Under the pieces are notes generated by a model. That model was not told where the DNA came from, did not search any database, and saw nothing but the letters and a program-made list of their open reading frames with translations. From Bordetella sp. BOR01 (GTDB lineage Bacteria > Pseudomonadota > Gammaproteobacteria > Burkholderiales > Burkholderiaceae_B): 64,000 nt of DNA. A program made the translations under genes and the position numbers. Below, in pieces: positions 44,345 through 53,126 of the stretch. The first letter of the stretch is position 1. Every line of letters begins with the position of its first letter. The DNA lies in the NCBI RefSeq assembly GCF_019218885.1, contig NZ_JAHUWT010000002.1, positions 496,001 to 560,000 of the forward strand. The letters run 5' to 3'.

Positions 44345-44689
44345 ATGACGATCAACAAACGACTGATTCAAGCTGTCTTTGCCGGTGTGCTGGCTTTGGG
44401 TATCAGCACGACGGCACTGGCCGACAAACAGGGACGCAACACCGTGATCGGTGCCGGGCTTGGCGGTGTGGCCGGTGCGCTGCTGTCAGATGGCGACCCC
44501 TGGCTGACCCTGGGTGGCGCGGCTGCCGGCGGGGTGTTGGGGCACGTCATCACCGATGACGACGACCGTGGTGGACGCCGCCATTGGGACCGCGACCGCG
44601 GCCGCGACCGCGACTACAAGCGGGCAAGCTACCGGGGCCACGACAAGCATCGAGGCGGCAAGCACCGCCACAAGCATCACCGCCATTAA
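44345..44689 (+). CDS. Exported glycine-zipper protein with a His/Arg-rich tail
   Basis: The product has 114 residues from ATG 44345, behind AGGAGAACAACG. A signal peptide ends near residue 27 (STTALADKQG). A glycine-zipper segment (GAGLGGVAGALLSDGDP, TLGGAAAGGVLGHVI) follows at about 36-70, then a tail very rich in Arg, Asp, His and Lys ending KHHRH. Glycine zippers insert in or line the outer membrane; the His-rich tail could bind divalent metals, a guess from composition. Followed by a strong terminator. Confidence 0.75.
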   Translation: MTINKRLIQAVFAGVLALGISTTALADKQGRNTVIGAGLGGVAGALLSDGDPWLTLGGAAAGGVLGHVITDDDDRGGRRHWDRDRGRDRDYKRASYRGHDKHRGGKHRHKHHRH

Positions 44690-44698
44690 CCCTTGAGT

Positions 44699-44721
44699 AA
44701 GCGCGGGCCTGGCCCGCGCTT
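44699..44721. terminator. Bidirectional terminator between convergent genes
   Basis: An 11-bp perfect inverted repeat, AAGCGCGGGCC (44699-44709) and GGCCCGCGCTT (44711-44721), ends in TTT. Its right arm touches the stop codon of the leftward TPM gene, so it may serve both directions, though the T-run on the rightward side is short. Confidence 0.7.
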
Positions 44722-46208
44722 TACCATCGGGCACCCGCGCCGCCTCCGCCGCTGGACCCTCCGCCAAAACTGCCTCCACTGCTGCTGCTGCTGCTTCCCC
44801 CGCCACTGGAACCGCCAGAAGAGGACGAGCTGCCCTGCAGCTTGGCAAGCGTCACCATCCCAAGCGATATTGCGTAGTCGCAAAAGGCGCACTCTTGCAT
44901 GCGCTCCCCTGTCCCGGTCTGGGTACGGGTGGCTCGTTTGCGCACCTTTATCTCTGGCTTCTGCAGGGTTCGCCCGTGGCATTTTGGGCAAGCCATATAT
45001 CGCGCGGCCTTGTCGCCGGCAAATTCGATGATCCGGGTTTTTCCGGTATCCGGATCCCGCCAGATTTCGTAGGCCTTGGCGCCAAGCGCTTCTTCCCGCA
45101 TCTGCAGCTCATTCAGGTACTTCTTCAGATCTGCGCGCTTGAATGCGTCGCGATTTACTCGGGACCATTTGCCCGCTGTTGCCGGGGGGATTGCCCGCAG
45201 GCGGGCATTCTTGCTGTTCTTGCCCAGGTCGTAATAGGCCTTGTAGGTAAACGGCGACAGCAGCAGTGGCACCAGGCTCAGGCGAGTAAACGAAACCTGC
45301 ATGTCCAGGCTGGTTTTCTTGTCCCGGGTGCTTTTCTTGAGGAATTCCCTGCATCCGTAATAGTGAAAGAGCAGCAGGAATGTTCCAAAAGCGGCCGCGA
45401 AATACGGCAGATTCTTGAATTGGTAGACGCGCTCGATCACTTCCATGAAAAGGAACACGAACAGGCTCAGGAACAACGAGAACAAGAAAAGAAACAGGGC
45501 ATACCAGAGGGAATGCTGCTTATATTCCGTGCGCTTGACGGCGTATTTTTTCAGCACCCGTTTGCGTGCCAGGCTTATCCAGCCGAATCCGACGGCGAAT
45601 ACGGCCAGCACATACAGGGTCTGTTCCAGCGCGGCGGCATGCCGGTTCCAGAAAGTAGGCCGATACGCTTGCAAGCCGGCCAGTTCAAGTCCATGTGCGG
45701 GCGACAGGAATACGCTTTCGACCGCTTTCGCGGTAGCCAATACCGCCATATCCGTGTTGCCGGCTTTCAGGTACGGAACCAGGTAGTTTTCCCCGATCTG
45801 CTTCAGCAAGGCGTCGGGAAAAACACCTTCTACACCATAGCCGCTGATGAAGCGGTACTCGCGCCTGTCCATGCCCAGGAAAAGCAGAAGGCCGTTGTCG
45901 CTTCCTTGCTTGCCTATGCCCCAATGGGTGAACAAATCCAGGGCAAAACTGAAATCGCTGTCGCCCTGGTAGTCGTTCACTACGACCACGGCGAATTCGC
46001 TGCCGTTGGCGTGTTCGATGCCCGTGCTGATTGCGTCCAGTTGTGCGCGGGTACTGCCGCTCAAATTGCCGTCCGGGTCACTGACGTAGTGGTCGTTTCC
46101 CTGGGTTTTCGGATTGGGAATGGATTGGACCGAATACTGCGCATAGGCATTCAGGCACCAGGCCAAGCCGGCCAGGGCGGCTATCACGCAAGCGAGCTTC
46201 TTGTGCAT
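44721..46208 (-). CDS. TPM-domain membrane protein with C-terminal Ser/Gly tail
   Basis: The protein has 495 residues. A signal peptide (1-23) is followed by a TPM domain (about 35-170: DHYVSDPDGNLSGSTRAQLD, FAVVVVNDYQGDSDFSFALD, GLLLFLGMDRREYRFISGYG). The middle has two to four membrane helices (about 195-300). A zinc-ribbon-like part has CPKCHGR and CAFCDYA, and the chain ends in a Ser/Gly run like YgcG-family proteins. TPM domains are linked to photosystem repair phosphatase or general membrane quality control. Function unknown here. Its start codon abuts the LysR stop with no gap. Confidence 0.85.
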   Translation of the reverse strand: MHKKLACVIAALAGLAWCLNAYAQYSVQSIPNPKTQGNDHYVSDPDGNLSGSTRAQLDAISTGIEHANGSEFAVVVVNDYQGDSDFSFALDLFTHWGIGKQGSDNGLLLFLGMDRREYRFISGYGVEGVFPDALLKQIGENYLVPYLKAGNTDMAVLATAKAVESVFLSPAHGLELAGLQAYRPTFWNRHAAALEQTLYVLAVFAVGFGWISLARKRVLKKYAVKRTEYKQHSLWYALFLFLFSLFLSLFVFLFMEVIERVYQFKNLPYFAAAFGTFLLLFHYYGCREFLKKSTRDKKTSLDMQVSFTRLSLVPLLLSPFTYKAYYDLGKNSKNARLRAIPPATAGKWSRVNRDAFKRADLKKYLNELQMREEALGAKAYEIWRDPDTGKTRIIEFAGDKAARYMACPKCHGRTLQKPEIKVRKRATRTQTGTGERMQECAFCDYAISLGMVTLAKLQGSSSSSGGSSGGGSSSSSSGGSFGGGSSGGGGAGARW

Positions 46209-47132
46209 TTATTTTCCGTCGATGATTCCGGCGCTGACCTGCTGCAAGGTCTCCATGAACCGCAATACCGCTGCCGACAGGGACCGGCGTTTTTGCACCA
46301 GGATGCCGATTTCCCGCGTTGCCGCAGGCGTATGCAATGCCACACTGCGCAAGCGCGTGGTGTCCATCAAGCGCAGCGCCAATTCGGGCACTGCCGCCAC
46401 GCCCACCCCCGCGGCCACCATGGCTCCTACGACCGATATATTGTCGGCCACGTAATTCGCGTCCGGCATACGCCCCGAAGCCGCCAGTATCCGGTCCGTT
46501 ACCAACCGGATACTGCTGGCCGGCCCACTGGCAACGAACGGCCGGCTGGCGAACACGGTCCAGTCCACCCTTTTCTTTCGTGCCAAGGGGTCGTCGACGG
46601 GGCAGATCAGCACGAAGTTCTCTTTCAGTAGCGGGGTGAACATCACGTCGGCCGGCTGGTTGGCAATGGCGACGGAAATGCCGAGATCCGCCTTGCCTTC
46701 CGCCACGGCCTGCGTCACCTGCCGTGCCGAGGCCGCCTGGATCACGAGACGCACTTGCGGATGCGACTGCTGAAGCGCCCGGGCGGTCGCTGGCAAGAGG
46801 GCGGCCGCCACCGAGGGCAGCGCCCAGATGTTCACGCTGCCGCGCCGGCCGGCAATGAACTCGGACAGGTCGCTCAGGGAATCGCGGAACTCGGACAGCA
46901 TGCGCTGCGCAATAGGTACCAGTTCTGTTCCGGCATCGGTCAGTGCCACGCCGTGCTTGTCGCGATCGAAGAGTTTGGCATTGAGCTTGTGCTCGGCCGC
47001 CTGGACCCGCCGGCTAAGGGCGGGCTGGGACACGTGCGCGTGTTCGGCCGCCATGCGGAAGTTGCGCGTTTCTGCCACGAGCAGCACGGCTTCCAGTTCG
47101 GAGATGGTCAGGGTAAGCCGCGTACTGGTCAT
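46209..47132 (-). CDS. LysR-family transcriptional regulator
   Basis: The protein has 307 residues. HTH: TISELEAVLLVAETRNFRMA and SQPALSRRVQAAEHKLNAKL. The effector domain includes GRRGSVNIWALPSVAAALLP and AAGVGVAAVPELALRL. It directly abuts the TPM gene downstream on the same strand and is divergent from the AtuA operon at 47233. A strong dyad in the 100-base gap makes the AtuA operon the likely target. Confidence 0.92.
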   Translation of the reverse strand: MTSTRLTLTISELEAVLLVAETRNFRMAAEHAHVSQPALSRRVQAAEHKLNAKLFDRDKHGVALTDAGTELVPIAQRMLSEFRDSLSDLSEFIAGRRGSVNIWALPSVAAALLPATARALQQSHPQVRLVIQAASARQVTQAVAEGKADLGISVAIANQPADVMFTPLLKENFVLICPVDDPLARKKRVDWTVFASRPFVASGPASSIRLVTDRILAASGRMPDANYVADNISVVGAMVAAGVGVAAVPELALRLMDTTRLRSVALHTPAATREIGILVQKRRSLSAAVLRFMETLQQVSAGIIDGK

Positions 47133-47175
47133 GGCAATGCAATTAAGTTATCACCGAGATGTAAATATATCATTT

Positions 47176-47198
47176 TGAGCATTAGAAAATCCTGCTCA
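47176..47198. promoter_or_regulatory. Candidate operator upstream of AtuA operon (TGAGCA-N11-TGCTCA)
   Basis: TGAGCA (47176-47181) and TGCTCA (47193-47198) form a perfect dyad with 11 bases between. It overlaps ATTTT-N9-AAAAT (47172-47190). It lies 35 bases before the AtuA start. The region is AT-rich compared with the genes. Confidence 0.5.
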
Positions 47199-47232
47199 TA
47201 CTGGGCGCAGGCGAGCACACACGGAGACAAGC

Positions 47233-48591
47233 ATGGACAAGCCGCGCACACGACTGCGCATCGGGGTGGGGGCAGGCATGGCCGACGATCGCATCGGCCC
47301 GGCGCTGCAACTGCTGCAACAGTGCGACCTGGACTACCTGGTGTGCGAATGCCTGGCCGAACGCACGATCGCGCGGGAAACGCTGACGCGCCGGCATGAT
47401 GGGGCGCGCGGCTATAACCCGATGCTGGATGAGCGCATGCGCGGTTTCCTGCCCCTGTGCCAGCAGAAGGGTGTGCGGCTGGTGTCCAACATGGGGGCTG
47501 CCAACCCGGTCGGCGCGGCACAGGCGGCCCTGGATATCGGCCGGGAATTGGGATGGCGCGGCCTGCAATGCGCTGCGGTGGTGGGCGACGACGTGATCGA
47601 CCGCGTGCGGGCACACCCCGAACTGCAACTGACGGACCGCCATCTGCCGCTGGAAGAAATCCTGCCCCGGTTGGCGTCGGCCAATGCCTACCTGGGCGCC
47701 GACATCGTGCGCGACGCGCTGGCTACCGGCGCACATGTCGTGATGACGGGCCGGGTGGCCGATCCGTCGCTATTCCTGGGCGTGGCGCTGCATCATCACG
47801 GCTGGGCATATGATGATGTGCCGCGCCTGGCCGCCGGCACGATCATGGGGCACTTGCTGGAATGCTCGGCCCAGGTTACGGGCGGCTATTTTGCCGATCC
47901 GGGCAAGAAGGATGTGCCGCGGCTGGCCGAACTGCCCTACCCCTATGCCGACATTTACAGCGATGGCGAACTGTTCATCGGCAAGCCCGACGGCTCCGGC
48001 GGCCGGCTGGACCGCATGACCTGCACCGAGCAGGCCATGTACGAAATCCACGACCCCAACGCCTACATCACTCCCGATTGCGTGCTGTCGCTGCAGGGCC
48101 TGCATTTTGACGAGCTGACGCCCGACCGCGTGGCGGTGCGGGGCATTAGCGCCCGCCCGCGCACCGATAGCTACAAGGTGGTGGTCGGCTACTTCGATGG
48201 CTGGATCGGCACGGGCGAAGTCGCCTACGCCGGCGTCAACGCGATTGCGCGTGCCCAGTTGGCGGCTGAGACCGTCAAAGAGCGTTTCCGGCTGGACGGC
48301 GGCGTGGCCAGCGAATTACAGGTCGACCTGATCGGCATCAGCAGCCTGCATGGCAACCATCCGGCATCCATGGCCGGCAATCCCTACGAGGTGCGCCTGC
48401 GTGTTGCGGCACGCTGCCCCGACAAGAAAAGCGCCCACCTGCTGGGCGACCACGTGCGGCAGTTGAACATGCAAGGCCCTTACGGCGCCGGCGGCCCGGT
48501 CAACCTGGGCGCCAAAGAGGTCATTGCCGTGGACGCGGTGCTGATTCCCCGCGACTGGGTCAACCCGCAAGTGATCACCATAGGAGCATAG
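47233..48591 (+). CDS. AtuA-family protein (DUF1446)
   Basis: The protein has 452 residues, no signal peptide. The start LRIGVGAGMADDRIGPALQL and the core GARGYNPMLDERMRGFLPLC, GVRLVSNMGAANPVGAAQAA match the acyclic-terpene-utilisation AtuA family. Pseudomonas AtuA belongs to the citronellol/geraniol cluster, but its reaction is unclear. The next gene is the usual small AtuA partner. Strong coupling (2 bases) suggests a complex. Because the other genes here do not match the Atu cluster, a different substrate is likely. Confidence 0.88.
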   Translation: MDKPRTRLRIGVGAGMADDRIGPALQLLQQCDLDYLVCECLAERTIARETLTRRHDGARGYNPMLDERMRGFLPLCQQKGVRLVSNMGAANPVGAAQAALDIGRELGWRGLQCAAVVGDDVIDRVRAHPELQLTDRHLPLEEILPRLASANAYLGADIVRDALATGAHVVMTGRVADPSLFLGVALHHHGWAYDDVPRLAAGTIMGHLLECSAQVTGGYFADPGKKDVPRLAELPYPYADIYSDGELFIGKPDGSGGRLDRMTCTEQAMYEIHDPNAYITPDCVLSLQGLHFDELTPDRVAVRGISARPRTDSYKVVVGYFDGWIGTGEVAYAGVNAIARAQLAAETVKERFRLDGGVASELQVDLIGISSLHGNHPASMAGNPYEVRLRVAARCPDKKSAHLLGDHVRQLNMQGPYGAGGPVNLGAKEVIAVDAVLIPRDWVNPQVITIGA

Positions 48592-48593
48592 CC

Positions 48594-48914
48594 ATGGCAA
48601 CCCTGGTCTACGACCTGGCGCACGCACGCGCCGGCGACAAGGGCAATACGTCGAGCATCGCCGTCATTGCCTACGACGATGCCGGCTGGCAAGTGCTGCG
48701 CCGCGCGCTGACCGCCGATCGGGTCGCGCAGGCGTTCGCGCACCTGGGGGCGGGGCCGGTCCGGCGCTACGAGGTCGAAAGCCTGAAGGCACTGAACTTC
48801 GTCATTCCCGATGTGCTGGCCGGCGGGGTGACCCGTTCGCTGCGCCTGGACCCGCATGGCAAGTCGCTGAGCGCGTTGATGCTGGGCATCGAGCTGCCTG
48901 ACGGCCAGCCGTAA
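48594..48914 (+). CDS. Small AtuA-associated protein
   Basis: The product has 106 residues, starting VYDLAHARAGDKGNTSSIAV, the pattern of the small domain that follows AtuA, either as a separate gene or fused to its C-terminus. Start ATG 48594 after AGGAGCATAGCC; 2 bases between the genes. It is likely the partner subunit of AtuA. No catalytic residue can be named. Confidence 0.85.
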   Translation: MATLVYDLAHARAGDKGNTSSIAVIAYDDAGWQVLRRALTADRVAQAFAHLGAGPVRRYEVESLKALNFVIPDVLAGGVTRSLRLDPHGKSLSALMLGIELPDGQP

Positions 48915-48931
48915 CTCTGAGAGAGGCCGAT

Positions 48932-49849
48932 ATGTATCCCCCCGCCGAACCGCTGCAGACCGAAGTCTTTGCCCGGCTGCCGGAATCGTTGCAGCTGACT
49001 GACCAGCCATCCACCTGGCTGGCCGCGCGCCATGCGAAGATGCACTCGTTTCTTGAAGGGCCCGCTTTCGACCGTGCCGGCAATCTGTGGTGCGTGGACC
49101 TGGCGCATGGGCGCATCCTGCGTGTGGACCCTGCAGGCAACTTCGAGGTGATCGTCAGCTACGCAGGCGAACCCAATGGCCTGAAGATCCATCAGGACGG
49201 GCGAATATTCGTGGCCGACCACCTGCATGGCCTGATGCTGGTCGATCCCCATGCAAAGACCATACGGCCCTACCTGCAGCATGTGCAGCGCGAAGGGCTG
49301 CGGGGCCTGAACGACCTGTTCTTCGCGTCCAATGGCGACCTGTACTTCACCGACCAGGGCGAGAGCGCCCTGAACAACCCCACGGGCCGTGTGTTTCGCC
49401 TGCGCGCGGACGGCAAGACCGTGGACTTGTTGATGGACGGCCTGGCCGGGCCCAACGGATTGGTGCTGAACAAGGCCGAGAACGTGCTGTACGTTGCCAT
49501 TACCCACGACAACGCTATTTACGCCTTGCGGCTGGAGCCGGACGGCACCATGAAGAAGGCCAGCCGTTTCATCCAGTTGTCCGGCAGCACGGCCGGGCCG
49601 GACGGCCTGGCGCTGGACGAAGCCGGCAACCTGGCCATTGTGCATGCCCAGGCCGGCACGGTCTGGCTGTTCAGCCCGCTGGGCGAACCGCTGTACCGCA
49701 TCCGTTCGTGCGCAGGCCTGCGCACCACCAACGTCGCTTTCGGCGGGGATGACGGGCGCAGCCTTTACATCACCGAAGCCGATCAAGGCGTCATTCTGCG
49801 TGCCCGCCTGCCGCACCCCGGCAAGCCGATGTATTCCCACACCAACTAA
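48932..49849 (+). CDS. SMP-30/gluconolactonase-family lactonase
   Basis: The protein has 305 residues, a six-bladed propeller. Metal ligand candidates fit the family pattern: E42 in LEGPAFD, N127-D128 in GLNDLFF, N175 in PNGLVLN and D224 in GPDGLALDEAG. Such enzymes hydrolyse sugar lactones or similar cyclic esters with Ca or Zn. Soluble, no signal peptide. In the operon (AtuA, Bug, reductase) it could open a lactone made by oxidation of the substrate. ATG 48932 after GAGAGAGG. Confidence 0.88.
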   Translation: MYPPAEPLQTEVFARLPESLQLTDQPSTWLAARHAKMHSFLEGPAFDRAGNLWCVDLAHGRILRVDPAGNFEVIVSYAGEPNGLKIHQDGRIFVADHLHGLMLVDPHAKTIRPYLQHVQREGLRGLNDLFFASNGDLYFTDQGESALNNPTGRVFRLRADGKTVDLLMDGLAGPNGLVLNKAENVLYVAITHDNAIYALRLEPDGTMKKASRFIQLSGSTAGPDGLALDEAGNLAIVHAQAGTVWLFSPLGEPLYRIRSCAGLRTTNVAFGGDDGRSLYITEADQGVILRARLPHPGKPMYSHTN

Positions 49850-49879
49850 GTAGAAACATATCCATCAGGAGACAACATC

Positions 49880-50851
49880 ATGACCCTGCAGCGATTGATA
49901 GCCGGCCTGGCCCTGGGCCTGGCCGCCGTGACCGCCGCCCAGGCGGCTTCAAGCTGGCCCTCGCGTCCCATCCGCCTGATCGCCACCTATGGCCCGGGCA
50001 GTTCCATCGATATCATTGCCCGCTTGGTGGCCAAGCCCTTGTCCGAGCAACTGGGCCAGCCTGTGATCGTCGAGAACAAGCCGGGCGCGGGCGGCGACCT
50101 GGGCACCGACATCATCGCCAAGGCCGACAAAGACGGCTACACCATCGGCTTTGCCTCGGCCGGGCCGATCACGGTCAATCCGAACGCCCGCGCGAAGATG
50201 CCGTATGACTCTATGAAAGACCTGGTGCCGGTTGCCTTGGTGGCCACGGGCCCCAACGTCATATTGGTGAACCCGTCGCTGCCGGTGCACAACCTGAAAG
50301 AGCTGATCGCCTATATCAAGGCCAACCCGGACAAGGTCAGCTTTGCGTCGGCCGGCATGGGCACCAGCGGCCACATCGCGGGTGAACTGTTCCAGCACTT
50401 GTCGAAAACCACCATCCTGCATGTGCCTTACAAGGGCAATAGCGAAGCTATCACCGACACCCTGGGGGGCCGTACTTCGATGGTCATCAGCGGCGTGCCG
50501 CCCATCCTGGCCTTCGTGAAATCGGGCCAGCTGCGCGCGATTGCGGTGGCCGACGACAAGCGCTCGCCGCTGTTGCCCGATGTACCCACCGTGGCCGAGG
50601 CCGGCCTGCCTGGCGCTGAAAGCGTGGCCTGGTATGGCATCGTGGCCCCGGCCGGCACGCCCACCGAGATCCTGGATCGCCTGCACGACGAAATTGCCAA
50701 GGCCGTCAGCAGCCCCGATGTGCAAGAGAAGTTCTCGAACCTGGGCATTGTTGCCGCTTCGGATACGCGCGCCGAATTCGGCAAGCGCATGACCGATGAA
50801 TTTGCCCGCTTCAAAGAGCTGTTCAAGCAGATCAACCTGGTCATGGATTGA
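49880..50851 (+). CDS. Bug-family periplasmic binding protein
   Basis: The product has 323 residues. Signal peptide TLQRLIAGLALGLAAVTAAQA, mature SSWPSRPIRLIATYGPGSSI. The ligand loop is GPGSSIDI where most have PGGxxD: the second Gly is lost, which may change ligand choice. KPGAGGDLGTDIIAKADKDG and HVPYKGNSEAITDTLGGRTS follow, also less typical. AGGAGACAACATC precedes ATG. In the AtuA operon, 7 bases upstream of the reductase gene. Confidence 0.92.
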   Translation: MTLQRLIAGLALGLAAVTAAQAASSWPSRPIRLIATYGPGSSIDIIARLVAKPLSEQLGQPVIVENKPGAGGDLGTDIIAKADKDGYTIGFASAGPITVNPNARAKMPYDSMKDLVPVALVATGPNVILVNPSLPVHNLKELIAYIKANPDKVSFASAGMGTSGHIAGELFQHLSKTTILHVPYKGNSEAITDTLGGRTSMVISGVPPILAFVKSGQLRAIAVADDKRSPLLPDVPTVAEAGLPGAESVAWYGIVAPAGTPTEILDRLHDEIAKAVSSPDVQEKFSNLGIVAASDTRAEFGKRMTDEFARFKELFKQINLVMD

Positions 50852-50858
50852 TGCCGTT

Positions 50859-51953
50859 ATGCCACGTACCGTACTCATTACAGGTGCCAGCGGACTAGTC
50901 GGCACGGCGGCCGTAGACTCGTTCCTGAATGCCGGCTGGGATGTCATCGCGATTTCGCGGCGGCGGCCCGAGGTTTCCAGCGAAAGGCCGTTCACGCACC
51001 TGGCCGTCGACCTGCAGGATGCCGCAGCCTGCCGCCAGGCCTTCCAGGACCTGCCCCAGGTGACCCACGTGGTCTACGCCGCGGTCTACGAGAAGCCCAC
51101 GCTGATCGCCGGTTGGCAAGACCCGGAGCAGATGGCCACCAACCTGGCCATGATCAGGAACGTGATCGAGCCCCTGGTCCAGGGTGCCGGCCTGCAGCAC
51201 GTGACGCTGCTGCAGGGCACCAAGGCGTATGGCGTTCACCTGCATCCCATACGCACGCCCGCGCGCGAGCGCGAGCCTCGCGACGATCATCCGAACTCGT
51301 ACTGGTTTCAGGAAGACTACATCCGGGAAAAGGCGGCGCAGTGCGGCTTCGGTTGGACGATCTTCCGTCCTACCATCGTGCTGGGCCCGAACGTGGGCGT
51401 GGCCATGAATACCATACCGGTCATCGGGATCTATGCCGCGCTGTGCCGGGCGGAAGGCAAGGCGTTTTGCTATCCGGGCCATATTTCATATCCGCGTGAG
51501 GCGGTGGATGCGCGCCTGATCGGCAACGCAGCCGTATGGGCAGCCGATAATCCGCAGGCCCGGGGCGAACATTACAACCTGACCAACGGTGAAGTCTTCA
51601 GCTGGCGCGATCTATGGCCAGGCCTGGCAGAGTTCCTGCATGTCGAGCCGGGCCCGGACCAGCCTTTGTGCCTGGCCGAATATTTGCCCAGCCGCGCGGA
51701 CGCGTGGGCGGGCATCGTCAAGCAACACGGGTTGCGGCCGATGAGCATGGCGCAACTGCTGGGCCAGTCGCATTATTCGGCGGATGCGCGGTTTGGATAT
51801 GGCTTGAAGGCGGCGCCCGCGCCCGCGTTTGTCAGCACGGTGAAGGTCAAGCAGGCGGGCTTCACGCAGGTGTGCGACACCGAAGAATGCGTGAAGCACT
51901 GGCTGACGGTGTTGATGGAAAGAAAGATCATTCCATTGTCAGTTCCTTCTTAA
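50859..51953 (+). CDS. PRISE-like SDR (progesterone 5-beta-reductase / iridoid synthase-like)
   Basis: The product has 364 residues from ATG 50859. Cofactor motif VLITGASGLVGTAAV (5-19). AVYEKPTLIAGWQDPEQMAT, HVTLLQGTKAYGVHLHP with K122, and FGWTIFRPTIVLGPNVG are hallmarks of the PRISE group, which reduce the enone C=C bond of progesterone, irregular terpenoids or small enones. The usual Asn-Phe-Tyr-Tyr before Glu-Asp is NSYWFQED here, so the second Tyr, normally catalytic, aligns with W149. Y148 might replace it. Its stop overlaps tail-to-tail with the next gene by 4 bases. Confidence 0.8.
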   Translation: MPRTVLITGASGLVGTAAVDSFLNAGWDVIAISRRRPEVSSERPFTHLAVDLQDAAACRQAFQDLPQVTHVVYAAVYEKPTLIAGWQDPEQMATNLAMIRNVIEPLVQGAGLQHVTLLQGTKAYGVHLHPIRTPAREREPRDDHPNSYWFQEDYIREKAAQCGFGWTIFRPTIVLGPNVGVAMNTIPVIGIYAALCRAEGKAFCYPGHISYPREAVDARLIGNAAVWAADNPQARGEHYNLTNGEVFSWRDLWPGLAEFLHVEPGPDQPLCLAEYLPSRADAWAGIVKQHGLRPMSMAQLLGQSHYSADARFGYGLKAAPAPAFVSTVKVKQAGFTQVCDTEECVKHWLTVLMERKIIPLSVPS

Positions 51954-53098
51954 ACATAACAAGGCCCTTCGATCAGCGGATGGGCGGCAACGAAGTGCTC
52001 GTCGATGCGCAAGCCTATACCCACCCCTTCCAGCGCACTGACACACCCATCGCCGTCCAGCGCATAAGGAAACTTGTCGGCCAGTTCGTCCCGGAATGGG
52101 TTGTATGGTGTCAGGTCTGCCTCGAAATAGCCGGGATTGTCGACGCCACATAGAAAGCTGATGGACGTCGCCATGTTGATCGCGGTGGCCGAGGTGTGCG
52201 GGTTGACGCTGATGCGCCGGGCGCTCGCGATCGCGGCAATTTTCAACGCTTCGGTGATGCCTCCGGCTTTTGACAGATCGGGCTGCGCGAAGCCGATGGA
52301 TTCGGATGCCAGCAGCGGATCGAATTCATAGCGGGTGTAATGATTTTCTCCTGCTGCAAGCGGCGTGCGACCCAGTTTCGATGCGCGACGGTACAGTGCA
52401 AGGTCATGCGCGGGGAAGGGTTCTTCCAGCCAGCCCACATTCAATTCGTCATAGACGGGAAGAACGCGCCGCACGTCATCCAGGGTGTAGCTGGTATTGG
52501 CATCGACCAGGATGTCGATATCGTCGCCCAACGCGGTGCGTACCGCCAGGACGCGAGCAGTGTCGCGGGCGACTGTGTCGCCGACGCGCAGTTTCACGGC
52601 GCGATAGCCCTGCTCGACATAGCTTGCGGCCTCTTGCGCCAGGGATCCGGGCGGCTGCCAGCCCAGGGATATGCCGCCCGCGTAGGCCTTGATGGGGCGA
52701 TTCTTGCCACCCAGCAAGGAATAGAGCGGCAACCCGGCCACCTGGCAGCGCAGGTCCCATAGCGCGAGATCCAGGCCGCTGAGTGCCAATGCGGCCGCGG
52801 TGCCCATTCCATGGCTGCCGATTTGCATCTTGTAGACGCGCGTCCAGACGCCGGAGACGTCCATGGGATCCATTCCCGTCACCAGTTCTCGCAGCGTGGT
52901 GTCGACAAGGCGCGCAATGGCGCCAGGGCATCGCCCATGATGTGCTTCGCCCCAACCGACAAGGCCATCGCTGGTGTCAACGCGCACCAGGACGGCATCG
53001 CGCTTGACACTACGGCCGATGCCCAGGGTTACGGACTTATCGGCAGGAACAGGTACCGAAATGGGGTAGGCGCGGAGTTGCGTAATTTTCATGGCCAT
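51950..53098 (-). CDS. Enolase-superfamily enzyme (mandelate racemase/muconate lactonising type)
   Basis: The product has 382 residues (380 if the second ATG at 53092 is used; neither has a clear ribosome site). N-terminal capping domain to about 130, then TIM barrel. Catalytic and metal positions: K169-L-R171 in RAVKLRVG, D199 in LVDANTSY, E225 in LEEPFP, E251 in AAGENHYTRYE and H301 in NPHTSA. This Lys and His pair suggests a racemase or dehydratase of a sugar acid or hydroxy acid. Last gene of the leftward operon starting at 57114. Confidence 0.9.
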   Translation of the reverse strand: MAMKITQLRAYPISVPVPADKSVTLGIGRSVKRDAVLVRVDTSDGLVGWGEAHHGRCPGAIARLVDTTLRELVTGMDPMDVSGVWTRVYKMQIGSHGMGTAAALALSGLDLALWDLRCQVAGLPLYSLLGGKNRPIKAYAGGISLGWQPPGSLAQEAASYVEQGYRAVKLRVGDTVARDTARVLAVRTALGDDIDILVDANTSYTLDDVRRVLPVYDELNVGWLEEPFPAHDLALYRRASKLGRTPLAAGENHYTRYEFDPLLASESIGFAQPDLSKAGGITEALKIAAIASARRISVNPHTSATAINMATSISFLCGVDNPGYFEADLTPYNPFRDELADKFPYALDGDGCVSALEGVGIGLRIDEHFVAAHPLIEGPCYV

Positions 53099-53126
53099 TT
53101 ACCGTTTACCGTTTGCTCGTGGATGG

